Of a stretch of 64,000 nucleotides of DNA, positions 49,417-59,390 are shown piece by piece; within the stretch, counting starts at the first letter, position 1, and each line of letters begins with the position of its first letter. The position numbers and the translations under genes are program-made. The stretch is from positions 124,001-188,000 of the forward strand of contig SUUZ01000002.1 of assembly GCA_015062235.1 (NCBI GenBank), given 5' to 3'. Below the pieces are notes generated by a model. That model saw only the letters and a program-made list of their open reading frames with translations, did not search any database and was not told the DNA's origin. Source of the stretch: Alphaproteobacteria bacterium (lineage in GTDB: Bacteria; Pseudomonadota; Alphaproteobacteria; RF32; CAG-239).

Positions 49417-51495
49417 CTATTTTATTTCAATTAAAACAACACTCCATGCTGGAACTTTAATTTTTTTAGATGCTCCTAAGCTAATATCTTTAGAAATTTG
49501 ATTGCTACTGTCTAAAAGAACGTTCCACGATGTAAAATTATTGAGTGGTGGCAATAACCAATCAATAGGCTGATGTGAACCGTTGAAAATTGCCATAACG
49601 AAACCTTTGTTGTCTTTAACTAAATAAGATATGCTGTGGCGGTTTCCATCATGCCAATCAGATGAGCTAAATTCGCTACCCTTTTCAGTGTACCATGCGA
49701 TATCTTTGTATCCTTGTTCGTCAACTATTTTACCTGTGAAAAATTGCTCTCTACTAAAAATTTTTAGCTTTTTTCGTAAACGTATCAACTTACGAACAAA
49801 TGATATAAGCTGTCGCTGTTTGCTTGATATTCCTTCCCATGCTACCCACGTAATTGCGTTATCTTGGCAATAAGGATTGTTGTTTCCCATCTGACTACGA
49901 GCAAATTCATCACCAAAAACAAGCATTGGTGTACCAAAAGAAAGCATTAAGGTAGATAGCATTGCTTTCATTCTATCAAACCTATTCTTTTGGACTAGAT
50001 TGTTGGCGGTTTCGCCCTCTTCACCAGAATTCCAACTCCAGTTGGTATCGGTGCCGTCCCGATTGCTTTCACCATTAGCCGAATTGTGTTTAGTATTGTA
50101 GCTTACAAGATCGTTTAAAGTAAAACCATCGTGAGCAGTAATGAAGTTGATACTTGATGAAATCGTGCGATTAGAATGGTTAAATATTTCGCTTGAACCA
50201 GTAAGACGGGTTGCTATTTCTGCTATTTGGAATTGGTCTCCTTTCCAAAAACGGCGAATATTATCACGATATTTATCATTCCACTCTGACCAACCTGGTA
50301 AAAATGCTCCTAGTTGATATCCGCCATAACCGACATCCCATGGTTCAGCTATTATCTTTACTTTTTTGAGAATTTCATCCTGGGCAACAGCATACAAAAA
50401 ACCGCTTGTTTGTTTAAACTCATTATTGCGACGACAAAGGGTAGTAGCTAAATCAAATCTAAAACCATCAACATGCATTTTTTCTACCCAATAACGAAGA
50501 GAATCCATAACCAGTCTTAGAACATTGGGATTTTGCAAATTAAAACTAGCACCACATCCTGTTGTATCATGGTAGGTTCTTTTGTTATCTGGATTGAGAA
50601 TATAGTAAGAAAGATTGTCAATTCCACGATAGCATAAAGTTGGACCTAGATGATTACCCTCGCCTGTGTGATTATAAACAACATCTAGCAAAACTTCTAT
50701 ACCATGCTTATGTAGTTTTTTCACCATATCACGAATTTCATTTATATCACCATTTGAAAGATATGATTGCTCGGGAGCAAAAAAGCTAAAACTTTCATAG
50801 CCCCAATAATTATCAATGATATATCCTCTTTTGTGACGATTACCAAAAAAAGCATGAACAGGTAAAAATTCAACACTAGTTACACCTAGATGCTTAAGAT
50901 AGTTTACTGTTGAATCATCAGAAAAACCTGCAAATGTTCCTCGCTTGGTGTCAGGCAAAAATGGATTTAGTTTTGTAGCCCCTCGTAAATGAGTTTCATA
51001 TATAATACTCTCATTCATTTGATAGCCAATTTGGCTATCATCTTCCCAATTGTAGTCATTATCATCAACAACTACATTCTTAGGAACATAAGGCGCAGAA
51101 TCTAATTCTGAAAAAGACAAATCTTTGTCTGGACTATCAATATCATAACCAAATATTGCTTTGTTCCAAATTAGCGTGCCAACTAACTTTTTACCATATG
51201 GATCAATAAGAAGTTTGTGCGGATTAAAACGATAGCCTTCGCTAGGTTTGTAAAGCCCATAAACACGATAACCATAAACCAAACCAGGTTTGGCTCCTTC
51301 TAGATATATATGCCAAATATTATCTGTATTTTTATCAATTGAATAACGTTCAATTTCTTCAGAACCGCTTTCATTAAAAATGCATAATTCAACCTTGATT
51401 GCGTGGGCAGAAAATAGTGCAAAATTTACACCTTCACCATCATAGTGAGATCCTAGTGGATAGCTTTTACCTATACGTGACTTAAAACTGCCCAT
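49417..51495 (-). CDS. glgX: Glycogen debranching enzyme
   Basis: YGYRVYGLYKPSEGYRFNPHKLLIDPYGK, VLLDVVYNHTGEGN, DGFRFDLATTL, FGDEFARSQMGNNNPYCQD. Confidence 0.93.
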   Translation of the reverse strand: MGSFKSRIGKSYPLGSHYDGEGVNFALFSAHAIKVELCIFNESGSEEIERYSIDKNTDNIWHIYLEGAKPGLVYGYRVYGLYKPSEGYRFNPHKLLIDPYGKKLVGTLIWNKAIFGYDIDSPDKDLSFSELDSAPYVPKNVVVDDNDYNWEDDSQIGYQMNESIIYETHLRGATKLNPFLPDTKRGTFAGFSDDSTVNYLKHLGVTSVEFLPVHAFFGNRHKRGYIIDNYWGYESFSFFAPEQSYLSNGDINEIRDMVKKLHKHGIEVLLDVVYNHTGEGNHLGPTLCYRGIDNLSYYILNPDNKRTYHDTTGCGASFNLQNPNVLRLVMDSLRYWVEKMHVDGFRFDLATTLCRRNNEFKQTSGFLYAVAQDEILKKVKIIAEPWDVGYGGYQLGAFLPGWSEWNDKYRDNIRRFWKGDQFQIAEIATRLTGSSEIFNHSNRTISSSINFITAHDGFTLNDLVSYNTKHNSANGESNRDGTDTNWSWNSGEEGETANNLVQKNRFDRMKAMLSTLMLSFGTPMLVFGDEFARSQMGNNNPYCQDNAITWVAWEGISSKQRQLISFVRKLIRLRKKLKIFSREQFFTGKIVDEQGYKDIAWYTEKGSEFSSSDWHDGNRHSISYLVKDNKGFVMAIFNGSHQPIDWLLPPLNNFTSWNVLLDSSNQISKDISLGASKKIKVPAWSVVLIEIK

Positions 51496-51503
51496 ATATC
51501 CTC

Positions 51504-53696
51504 CTAGCGGATTGGTTTAATTACAATAGTTGACAGTGGAGGCAAACGCAAGTTGATTGAATAAGGCTTGTAATTGCAATCAATTTTTTCAGCTTGACGA
51601 GCGCCATCATTTTTAACACCACTTCCCCAATAATTGACATCATCACTATTGAAAATTTCTTGATATAAACAATCTTCTGGAACACCTATACGATAGTTTT
51701 CACGAACAACTGGAGTAAAGTTGCAAATAACTATTAGATAATCACCATGGTTATAACCCTTGCGCATGTAAGCAATCACACTATCATCAGCATTAGAATG
51801 ATCAATCCATTCAAATCCATGATAATCAAAATCTTGCTGATATAGAGGAGGATTGCCTTTGTACATAAGATTCAAGTCACGAACACAGTTTTGCATTCCT
51901 CGATACATTGGATGATCAAGCAAAAACCAACGCAAACTTTCTTCAGAATTCCATTCACGATCTTGTCCAAACTCGCATCCCATAAATAAAAGTTTTTTAC
52001 CTGGGTGAGTATACATAAATCCATAATAAGCTCTTAAGTTTGCAAATTTTTGCCATTCATCACCAGGCATTTTAGATAACATTGAACCCTTACCATGAAC
52101 AACTTCATCGTGTGAAATTGGCAAAACAAAATTTTCGTTAAATGCATATAGCAGACCAAATGTTAGCATCCCATGGTGATATTTACGATGAATTGGTTCG
52201 TGCGAAATATAACGCAAGGTGTCATTCATCCACCCCATATTCCACTTATAACCAAAACCCAAACCTCCCATAGTAGTTGGACGAGAAACCATTGGCCATG
52301 CTGTTGACTCTTCTGCTGTAGTGATAGCTCCATCAACTTGTGAATAAGCAAGCTCATTCATACGGCGTAAAAATGAAATTGCTTCAATATTTTCGTTGCC
52401 ACCATATTGATTAGGAATCCACTCGCCATTTTTGCGTGAATAATCAAGATACAACATTGAAGCAACCGCATCAACACGTAAACCATCAATATGAAATTCT
52501 TTTAGCCAATAAACTGCACTTGCACACAAGAAATTTGATACTTCGGAACGTCCATAGTTATAAATTTTGGTACCCCAATCTGTGTGTTCTCCCTTGCGTG
52601 GATCTGCGTGTTCATAAAGATGTGTCCCATCAAACTCATTTAGACCATGACCATCTTTAGGAAAGTGAGCTGGAACCCAATCCATAATAACACCAATACC
52701 TGCCTGATGGAATTTATCTATTAAATAGCGGAAATCATCTGGCGTACCAAAACGTGATGTTGGAGCAAACATTCCAATAACCTGATAACCCCAAGAAGAA
52801 TCCAGAGGATGTTCAGAAACAGGCAAAAACTCTACATGAGTAAAGCCCATGTTGGTAACATAAGGAATGAGATAATCAGCCAATTCACGATAGGTTAAAT
52901 ATTCATTGTCCTCTTTACGACGCCAAGAACCAAGATGTACTTCATAGATTGACATAGGCTTATCAAAAGAGTTGTGCTCACCACGATAATTCATCCATTC
53001 CGCATCGCTCCAAATGTAGCGATTAATATCATAGACAACCGAAGCTGTATTAGGACGTTTCTCAGCATAAAATGCTACTGGATCCGCTTTTAAGACAATA
53101 TCATCATTGTTAGTTTTTACCTCAAACTTATAAAGCTCTCCCTCGCCGATAGAAGGAATAAAAATATCCCAAACACCGCAAGATGGATGCTTGCGCATGA
53201 CATTTACCCTACCATCCCAATTGTTAAACGCACCAACAACACTTACTCTTTTTGCATTAGGCGCCCATACTGCAAAACCAACACCTTTTACACCGTCTTT
53301 CTCCATAACATGAGCGCCTATTTTTTTATACATTTCTAAATGGCTGCCCTCAGCTAAAAGATAGATATCAACATCGCCAAGTGTTGAAGAAAAACGATAT
53401 ACATCTTCTGCAATATAAGTATAATTTTGATCATTTGTAATACGAAATTTGTAATCAAAATTTTCAGTTTTTCCCAAATCAATTTGATAAAAACCTCGTT
53501 CATCAAGTTTAGTCATTTGCCCCATAGAATCACCTGCTCTGTTGAGCACTTCTATTGATATAGAATGAGGTTGATAAGCACGAATATAAACTTCCTTTGA
53601 ACCTTTGTTTTTATGTATTCCTAAAACAGCAAAAACATTTCCGTGATCACCGTTTATAACAGCTTCCATTTCTTCTTTTGATAACAAATTTTGCAT
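51504..53696 (-). CDS. glgB: 1,4-alpha-glucan branching enzyme
   Basis: VWAPNAKRVSVVGAFNNWDGR, DWVPAHFPKDGHGL, GLRVDAVASMLYLDYSRKNGEWIPN, LPISHDEVVHGKGS. Confidence 0.96.
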   Translation of the reverse strand: MQNLLSKEEMEAVINGDHGNVFAVLGIHKNKGSKEVYIRAYQPHSISIEVLNRAGDSMGQMTKLDERGFYQIDLGKTENFDYKFRITNDQNYTYIAEDVYRFSSTLGDVDIYLLAEGSHLEMYKKIGAHVMEKDGVKGVGFAVWAPNAKRVSVVGAFNNWDGRVNVMRKHPSCGVWDIFIPSIGEGELYKFEVKTNNDDIVLKADPVAFYAEKRPNTASVVYDINRYIWSDAEWMNYRGEHNSFDKPMSIYEVHLGSWRRKEDNEYLTYRELADYLIPYVTNMGFTHVEFLPVSEHPLDSSWGYQVIGMFAPTSRFGTPDDFRYLIDKFHQAGIGVIMDWVPAHFPKDGHGLNEFDGTHLYEHADPRKGEHTDWGTKIYNYGRSEVSNFLCASAVYWLKEFHIDGLRVDAVASMLYLDYSRKNGEWIPNQYGGNENIEAISFLRRMNELAYSQVDGAITTAEESTAWPMVSRPTTMGGLGFGYKWNMGWMNDTLRYISHEPIHRKYHHGMLTFGLLYAFNENFVLPISHDEVVHGKGSMLSKMPGDEWQKFANLRAYYGFMYTHPGKKLLFMGCEFGQDREWNSEESLRWFLLDHPMYRGMQNCVRDLNLMYKGNPPLYQQDFDYHGFEWIDHSNADDSVIAYMRKGYNHGDYLIVICNFTPVVRENYRIGVPEDCLYQEIFNSDDVNYWGSGVKNDGARQAEKIDCNYKPYSINLRLPPLSTIVIKPIR

Positions 53697-53941
53697 TTAA
53701 AATTCCTTAAATTTAACAACATAATTAACTTTTGTTTTATCAACAAAAAACACCTGTAAAACAGTTATAATTTCTAATCTGTTTAAATGCAAGTATTTTG
53801 ATTTTTGTTAGTATAAATTTTTAAGCATTAATAAGTAATTAATTTTACTTTTTTTAGATTACTTTTGATTAGGTGTTGACGAATAAAAATTTGTATGTAT
53901 ATTAATAAATGTTTAATAAAATTTATTTGGAGTTAGTGATT

Positions 53942-54166
53942 ATGGCAAATAATGAACAAGCTATTAGAGAAGCAGCTTACTACATTTGGCAAAATGCTGG
54001 TTGCCCATCTGGTCAAGATGAATATTTTTGGTCAATGGCTGTAGAGCAACTTTCTAAAAAATGTAGCAAATCTTCTTGCGCTAAAAAGACATCTTCTGTT
54101 AAGACTTCTTCTTGCGCTAAGAAAGCTTCTACTGCTAAAAAAACTACTACTAAAAAATCTAAGTAA
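53942..54166 (+). CDS. Small DUF2934-like protein with Lys/Ala/Ser/Cys-rich histone-H1-like tail
   Basis: AIREAAYYIWQNAGCPSGQDEYFWSMAVEQL followed by KKCSKSSCAKKTSSVKTSSCAKKASTAKKTTTKKSK; start MANNEQ preferred. Confidence 0.75.
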   Translation: MANNEQAIREAAYYIWQNAGCPSGQDEYFWSMAVEQLSKKCSKSSCAKKTSSVKTSSCAKKASTAKKTTTKKSK

Positions 54167-54181
54167 TTTAATAGATTAGTT

Positions 54182-54217
54182 GAAAAAATCTCCGCAAATT
54201 AGCGGAGATTTTTTTAT
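54182..54217. terminator. Intrinsic terminator
   Basis: AAAAAATCTCCGCAAATTAGCGGAGATTTTTTT. Confidence 0.8.
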
Positions 54218-55347
54218 GCTTTTATTGCCAAAACCACACGACCTTTTATGTCTTTTTCACCTTCTTTACGAAGTATTTTTTCTTCATTTTTTAATATGGC
54301 AAATTTGTTTTTTTGTAATAGTTTTTCAACATATTTTGGGGAATGAACAAAACGAGATGATGGCATTAAAAAAAAGTCGTTTTCATTTTCATTATTTAAC
54401 GAATATGTGAATGAAAAAATACCATTACTTAAAATAGAATCAGCAATATTTTTAAACAGAGAATCCAATGAACCAAAATAAGTAAAAACGTCTGAAGAAA
54501 CAATCACATCAAACACACATTTTACACTGCTAAAACAATCAGTTATATCCTCTTTCAAAAGCCGATAATAAACTTTTTTTTCAGATGCTTTATCAAGCAT
54601 TTTTTGCGAAATATCTACTCCTGTTATTTGACAATTTTTGATATATTTTTTAATAGCCTGACCACACAAACCACTACCACAACCCACATCTAAAATTTGT
54701 AAATTTTGATGATTTTTTCTTGAATAAAATTCATATAAATTTTGAGCAATAAGTTGTGGCGAATCATATTGTAATTCAGCTAAAATATTATCAAAATCTG
54801 ATGCAAAAACATCAAATAACTCCTCTACATATTTTGGCTCTGAGCGGGTAAAATTTTTATCATAAAAAAATGAATTGTAACACTGCTTTGCAATAGCATT
54901 TGTGGGAAATTTTTGATACCATTTTTTTAATAAAGAATCCGTTGTTTCTCGTCCTAAATTATCTGCTATTTCGTATATGGTATATGCTAGATTTAGGTGG
55001 TGTTCATTTTCTTCTTGTCCACAGATTACAGCCTTCCACGCCGCATCTAAAGATAGATTATAATCATTGTTTTTTTGTGCTGCTTGAGACAGATAATTAT
55101 ACCACCATGGATTATTGGAATCGAGACTAATTATTTCTTGAAAAAAAGGAATCGATAAATCATATTTTTGAAGTTCAAAATATGATGTTGCAAGATTTGC
55201 TTTTGCCGCAAAATTTTTAGAATCTAATTTGAGAATTTTTTGATATAACTTTATAGCTTTAGCAAATTTTTTTGCAGAGTAAAATTGATTAGCTTTCTGT
55301 AGGAGCATTTTAATTTGTTGAGGCTTATTTTTTAAAAATATAAACAC
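54214..55347 (-). CDS. TPR-repeat / SAM-dependent methyltransferase fusion
   Basis: N-terminal TPR units (FYSAKKFAKAIKLYQKILKLDSKNFAAKANLATSYFELQKYDLSIPFFQEI), then ILDVGCGSGLCGQAIKKYIKNCQITGVDISQKML. Confidence 0.85.
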   Translation of the reverse strand: MFIFLKNKPQQIKMLLQKANQFYSAKKFAKAIKLYQKILKLDSKNFAAKANLATSYFELQKYDLSIPFFQEIISLDSNNPWWYNYLSQAAQKNNDYNLSLDAAWKAVICGQEENEHHLNLAYTIYEIADNLGRETTDSLLKKWYQKFPTNAIAKQCYNSFFYDKNFTRSEPKYVEELFDVFASDFDNILAELQYDSPQLIAQNLYEFYSRKNHQNLQILDVGCGSGLCGQAIKKYIKNCQITGVDISQKMLDKASEKKVYYRLLKEDITDCFSSVKCVFDVIVSSDVFTYFGSLDSLFKNIADSILSNGIFSFTYSLNNENENDFFLMPSSRFVHSPKYVEKLLQKNKFAILKNEEKILRKEGEKDIKGRVVLAIKA

Positions 55348-55434
55348 ATTATTTTCCTTTTGAAGCTAGTATCCGACCTAATATAACATAAAAAACATAT
55401 ACATAATCGAGAAATATAAAAACCTTAATCTTTA

Positions 55435-56763
55435 TTAAATAATTTCACAACACCATTTTTTGCGTTTTATATACCAATATGAAATAAACAATATTATTAT
55501 GTAATAATAAAATTCTGTTGTCCAACTCCAAGCCAAACCCATATCAAACTTAACAACAATTAAACGTATTGCAATAACGTAAACTATAGATGATATAGTT
55601 TCGATTAAAAGAGCTATTTTTGTTTTTCCTGTCCCGAAAATTGCATAAAAATATATTAGTGCAGGCAATGCAAAAATGTAAGGTATCAGCATAGCATAAA
55701 ATGGGGGAATAGCCTGTTCAATTATATCTATATCATTAGTATAAATTCCTATAATTAACTTAGGAAAAAAACACATTAACAAAAAACATATATAATAAGG
55801 AACTGCTCCAAATTTAATAGTTCTAAATATAGTGGATAACACTTCTCTATCTTTTCCTGCACCTATTAAATTGCTAACCATTGATGATATTACCACGGAT
55901 AAAGCACTTGCAATAACAAAAGGAACCGAAGATATTGATCTTAAAATATTTGAAATTGCTAGGGCTTTTGTTCCAAGTTTTTCTATTTCAATGAAGAAAT
56001 ACAACCATGTTCCCCAATTTAAGAAATTTTGAAACATAATCCAAATAGATAGTCTAAATATGTTGTTAAATAAGGATTGTTTCCATAATAAAAATTTGTG
56101 AAAACCATATTTATTCACGCCAATCTTTATCATCAAAATAATCATAAAATATATGAAAGTAATAACCTCTGCCAAAACTGATGCTATTGCAGCACCTTCT
56201 AACCCTAAAGGCTTAATTCCCAAACCTCCAAATATGAACCAATAATCAAATATAAAATTTGTAATAAGCATTATAAATGATGCTGTAAAGATATATTTTG
56301 TGTTATTTATTGCCACAAAAAATGATTTAAAAACAGTTGTCACTCCGCTAAAAATTAGCCCCCAACATCGTGGTAATAAATATGCCAAAACAGCAATACG
56401 TACAACATTATCATTTACTATTAGTTTTAATATGTCATACGAAAATAAGTAGAAAAATGCTATACTCAGTAATGATAATACTAATATAAAGTTGTTTGTT
56501 TGATAAAAAACGTGGGCTATTTTGATATAGTTTTTTTCACCATTTCGGCGAGCCATTATGATTTGTGCACCAACAGCAAAACTTTGAGACAACATAAATA
56601 CAAACAAATATATAACACCGCCTAAAGCAGATGCGGCAAGTTCAACTTCTCCAACACGCCCTAAGAATACCGTATCTGTCATTCCTACCAACACCTGAAC
56701 AAGCATTCCAAGTATTAGTGGGTATGATATCTTAAATATTTTTTTATAATCGTATGTTTGCAT
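55435..56763 (-). CDS. MATE-family efflux transporter
   Basis: Polytopic 442 aa; ISYPLILGMLVQVLVGMTDTVFLGRVGEVELAASAL. Confidence 0.92.
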   Translation of the reverse strand: MQTYDYKKIFKISYPLILGMLVQVLVGMTDTVFLGRVGEVELAASALGGVIYLFVFMLSQSFAVGAQIIMARRNGEKNYIKIAHVFYQTNNFILVLSLLSIAFFYLFSYDILKLIVNDNVVRIAVLAYLLPRCWGLIFSGVTTVFKSFFVAINNTKYIFTASFIMLITNFIFDYWFIFGGLGIKPLGLEGAAIASVLAEVITFIYFMIILMIKIGVNKYGFHKFLLWKQSLFNNIFRLSIWIMFQNFLNWGTWLYFFIEIEKLGTKALAISNILRSISSVPFVIASALSVVISSMVSNLIGAGKDREVLSTIFRTIKFGAVPYYICFLLMCFFPKLIIGIYTNDIDIIEQAIPPFYAMLIPYIFALPALIYFYAIFGTGKTKIALLIETISSIVYVIAIRLIVVKFDMGLAWSWTTEFYYYIIILFISYWYIKRKKWCCEII

Positions 56764-56887
56764 TTTTTAACCGATATATATTTGAAATATATATTATGTT
56801 TCTAAATAAAAGATTAAAAGAAAAACTTGTTTATTTTTTTGCTTGAGTTCTTAAAAAAATATGCTACTAATGGCAGACAGAGTGTAA

Positions 56888-56964
56888 CGGACTGTAGCTC
56901 AGTCTGGTAGAGCGCTTCGTTCGGGACGAAGAAGTCGCTGGTTCGAATCCAGTCAGTCCGACCA
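56888..56964 (+). tRNA. tRNA-Pro (anticodon CGG)
   Basis: CGGACTGTAGCTCAGTCTGGTAGAGCGCTTCGTTCGGGACGAAGAAGTCGCTGGTTCGAATCCAGTCAGTCCGACCA. Confidence 0.95.
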
Positions 56965-57099
56965 AATAAAAACAAGGGTAGTACTACTAGGTACTTCCCT
57001 TTTTTTGTGTAAAACAAAGTATTCAATACGAACCAACAAAGAGTATTTTTTGGTATTTCTTTATAAATACTTTTTGAAATTTAATATACAGACTTATAA

Positions 57100-57396
57100 T
57101 TATTTATGCGTATTGGTCTTTAATTGTTCCATTCTTGAAGCAAACCGATGTAGTTTATAATCTTTATGTTCCTCAACCAACTTATCAATACCGTATATCA
57201 TTTTTATCTGAGCGAGCGTTATTTCAACATCTGCGACTTCGTCTGCAATATCTTCAATATTACCGCGATCTCGTAATTCCTTGCACAGTTCTTTAGTTAG
57301 TTCTGACATTTCTTCAATAACCATTATTTTCTGAGATGTATTCCCAAAAAAATCTATAGCATCTTTGTATATTTTAAGTTCGTGTTCTTTTTCCAT
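57100..57396 (-). CDS. MazG-like all-alpha NTP pyrophosphohydrolase
   Basis: KIMVIEEMSELTKELCKELRDRGNIEDIADEVADVEITLAQIKMIYG (EExxEL...ExxD). Confidence 0.75.
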   Translation of the reverse strand: MEKEHELKIYKDAIDFFGNTSQKIMVIEEMSELTKELCKELRDRGNIEDIADEVADVEITLAQIKMIYGIDKLVEEHKDYKLHRFASRMEQLKTNTHK

Positions 57397-57412
57397 AGTT
57401 GCTCTCATTAAA

Positions 57413-57895
57413 TTATTCTTTGATACTTTGCTGAATAGCGGCTATTTTATTTTTATATTTCATTAGAGCTTCTTGATTCTTTGGGGTCCAATTTATAGAA
57501 TAATCGTTTAGATTTACCCACTTAAGTTCTTTTTGTTTCAGTGGCTCTACCACTTTTAACAACGATAAATCTGTTGGCGCACACACAAACCAATGAAGCT
57601 TATATTTATTATTACGTATAGAACCCAATTTCTTTATTATATCAATATTTAGATTTGTTTCTTCTTTTATTTCTCTATGTACAGCGGCATTTAGTGTTTC
57701 ACCAGGTTCTACTTTTCCACCTGGAACGACATATTGAGTATCATTAGTATTGATTACTGTATTTTTCTGAGCGGTTTGCGCTAGAATTTTGTCTTGAGAC
57801 ACAATAACAGCACAAACAACATCTTGGTTGTTACCTTTTAACCTATTGAACACTTCCCAATAGAAAAACTCTTTTAATTTTTGAAAAAAGCTCAT
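57413..57895 (-). CDS. NUDIX hydrolase
   Basis: VVPGGKVEPGETLNAAVHREIKEETNLNI Nudix box. Confidence 0.92.
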   Translation of the reverse strand: MSFFQKLKEFFYWEVFNRLKGNNQDVVCAVIVSQDKILAQTAQKNTVINTNDTQYVVPGGKVEPGETLNAAVHREIKEETNLNIDIIKKLGSIRNNKYKLHWFVCAPTDLSLLKVVEPLKQKELKWVNLNDYSINWTPKNQEALMKYKNKIAAIQQSIKE

Positions 57896-57956
57896 ATTTA
57901 TTCTCCTTATTGTCGTTTATTCATTAATAGAATAAGATTGAGTATTTATCAAGTAT

Positions 57957-58002
57957 TTAAAAAGCGAAACCGCCTATCCATACAACGGAAGGCGGTTAGT
58001 TT
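57957..58002 (-). terminator. Intrinsic terminator, minus strand
   Basis: Minus strand AACCGCC-TTCCGTTGTATGGATA-GGCGGTT then TCGCTTTTT. Confidence 0.65.
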
Positions 58003-58200
58003 TTAGATAGTTCGTTTTACTGAAAGGTTTTTTACCATGCGTTGCCATTCATCTCTTGCAACTTGTCGGAATATCCTAGCTTTAGGTCTCCTTTCTCATA
58101 TCTCATAAAGATTACAATTCCCAAGCTGTATCAGCCTGTACTCCATCTTTTATGGAAAAAATCTTATCCTATGTGATACGAAACAAAAACTACAAAAAAC
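58003..58200 (-). pseudogene. Possible degraded coding remnant (frames broken)
   Basis: Minus-strand fragments in shifting frames: FRIT*DKIFSIKDGVQADTAWEL*, MRYEKGDLKLGYSDKLQEMNGNAW*, RQVARDEWQRMVKNLSVKRTI*; followed by a terminator. Confidence 0.35.
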
Positions 58201-58558
58201 TGCTCTTGGTCTCAGAATGATGATCAGTCAGGCTAAAACCTCAACTCCTAAATTAAAAGCGAAAATTGTTATGCGCAATAAAATTTCAAAAAACGCTAAT
58301 AAAAAAAGAGATTTGTGAGGAACCATAGACAAAGTTTTCAAGTTTATCCGATCCACACTTTGCTTTGTTCTCAATATATTGATATAATTCATACATATTC
58401 TTAAAAAAGTGCCTTTTTTATATAGTATATTTCATTTTTGTCAAGTTACATTTCACCTTATATGAATAGCTTCTGATATTTTGAATAATGATTTTATACT
58501 CATAAATTATTAACACTATTTATATTATATTTAACAAACAGTTTGAAGGAAAAGGACT

Positions 58559-59326
58559 ATGTATCATAAAGGATTAAAATTACATTCGACAAATGTAGAT
58601 AATTATTGTGTGGAAATAAAAAAATTATATGAACAAAGAATTTTTGACTATATTGAGCTATTTGCTATTCCTAATAATTTAGAAACTATTGAAAAATGGA
58701 AAAAATTTGATATTCCATATATTATTCATGCACCCTATTTTTCCTATGGTTTTAATTTAGCAGATAAAGAAAAATATTTGCAAAATTCAAAGACATATAA
58801 AGAAGTAAAACAATTTGCTGATGAATTAAATGCGAAATATATAATTTTTCATGGTGGTGTCGATGGTTGTGTTGATGAAACAATTCGCCAACTTAATTTA
58901 TTTAATGAACAAAGAGCCTTGATTGAAAATAAACCATATGTCGCTTATGAGTATCTTGGAGAAGATCATTTTTGTATTGGCTATTGTCCTGAAGAAATTG
59001 CAAAAATAAAACAAGAAACTGGTTGCGGATTTGTGCTAGATTTTGGACATGCTATATGTTCGGCCAATTCACAGAAAAAAGATATCTATAATTATTGTAA
59101 TGAATTTAATTTACTAAAACCTGAAATGTATCATTTGACTGATTCTAAAGATATAACTTCGCAATATGATGATCATTCTCATCTTGGTAAGGGTAGTATG
59201 AATTTAGAAATTATAACTAAAATGATTGCTGATAATTCCATTATAACAATTGAAACAAAGAAAGACTATCCAAACAGTTTGAAGGATTTTGTAGAGGATA
59301 TTGTTGTATTAAATAAATATATATAG
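58559..59326 (+). CDS. Sugar phosphate isomerase/epimerase-like TIM-barrel (AP-endonuclease-2 fold)
   Basis: YIELFAIPNNLETIEKWKKFDIPYIIHAPYFSYGFNL, IIFHGGVDG, FVLDFGHAICSA, HLTDSKDITSQYDDHSHLGKGSMNLE. Confidence 0.75.
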   Translation: MYHKGLKLHSTNVDNYCVEIKKLYEQRIFDYIELFAIPNNLETIEKWKKFDIPYIIHAPYFSYGFNLADKEKYLQNSKTYKEVKQFADELNAKYIIFHGGVDGCVDETIRQLNLFNEQRALIENKPYVAYEYLGEDHFCIGYCPEEIAKIKQETGCGFVLDFGHAICSANSQKKDIYNYCNEFNLLKPEMYHLTDSKDITSQYDDHSHLGKGSMNLEIITKMIADNSIITIETKKDYPNSLKDFVEDIVVLNKYI

Positions 59327-59390
59327 AACAGCTTGTAATGCTTGTCTAATAAACAAAACCACCAAACTTTCAATATTGGTGGTTTTTGAT

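Noticed and set aside
53781-53790. Single GTTTAAATGC half-site upstream of glgB / the DUF2934-like gene
   Set aside because: Only one 10-bp arm, no partner, no palindrome. Consistent with chance in AT-rich DNA, so it is not counted as a third switch.
56814-57026. ORF of 70 aa (GRTDWIRTSDFFVPNEALYQTELQSV)
   Set aside because: Antisense to the tRNA-Pro gene 56888..56964; this peptide type is a classic spurious translation of tRNA sequence.
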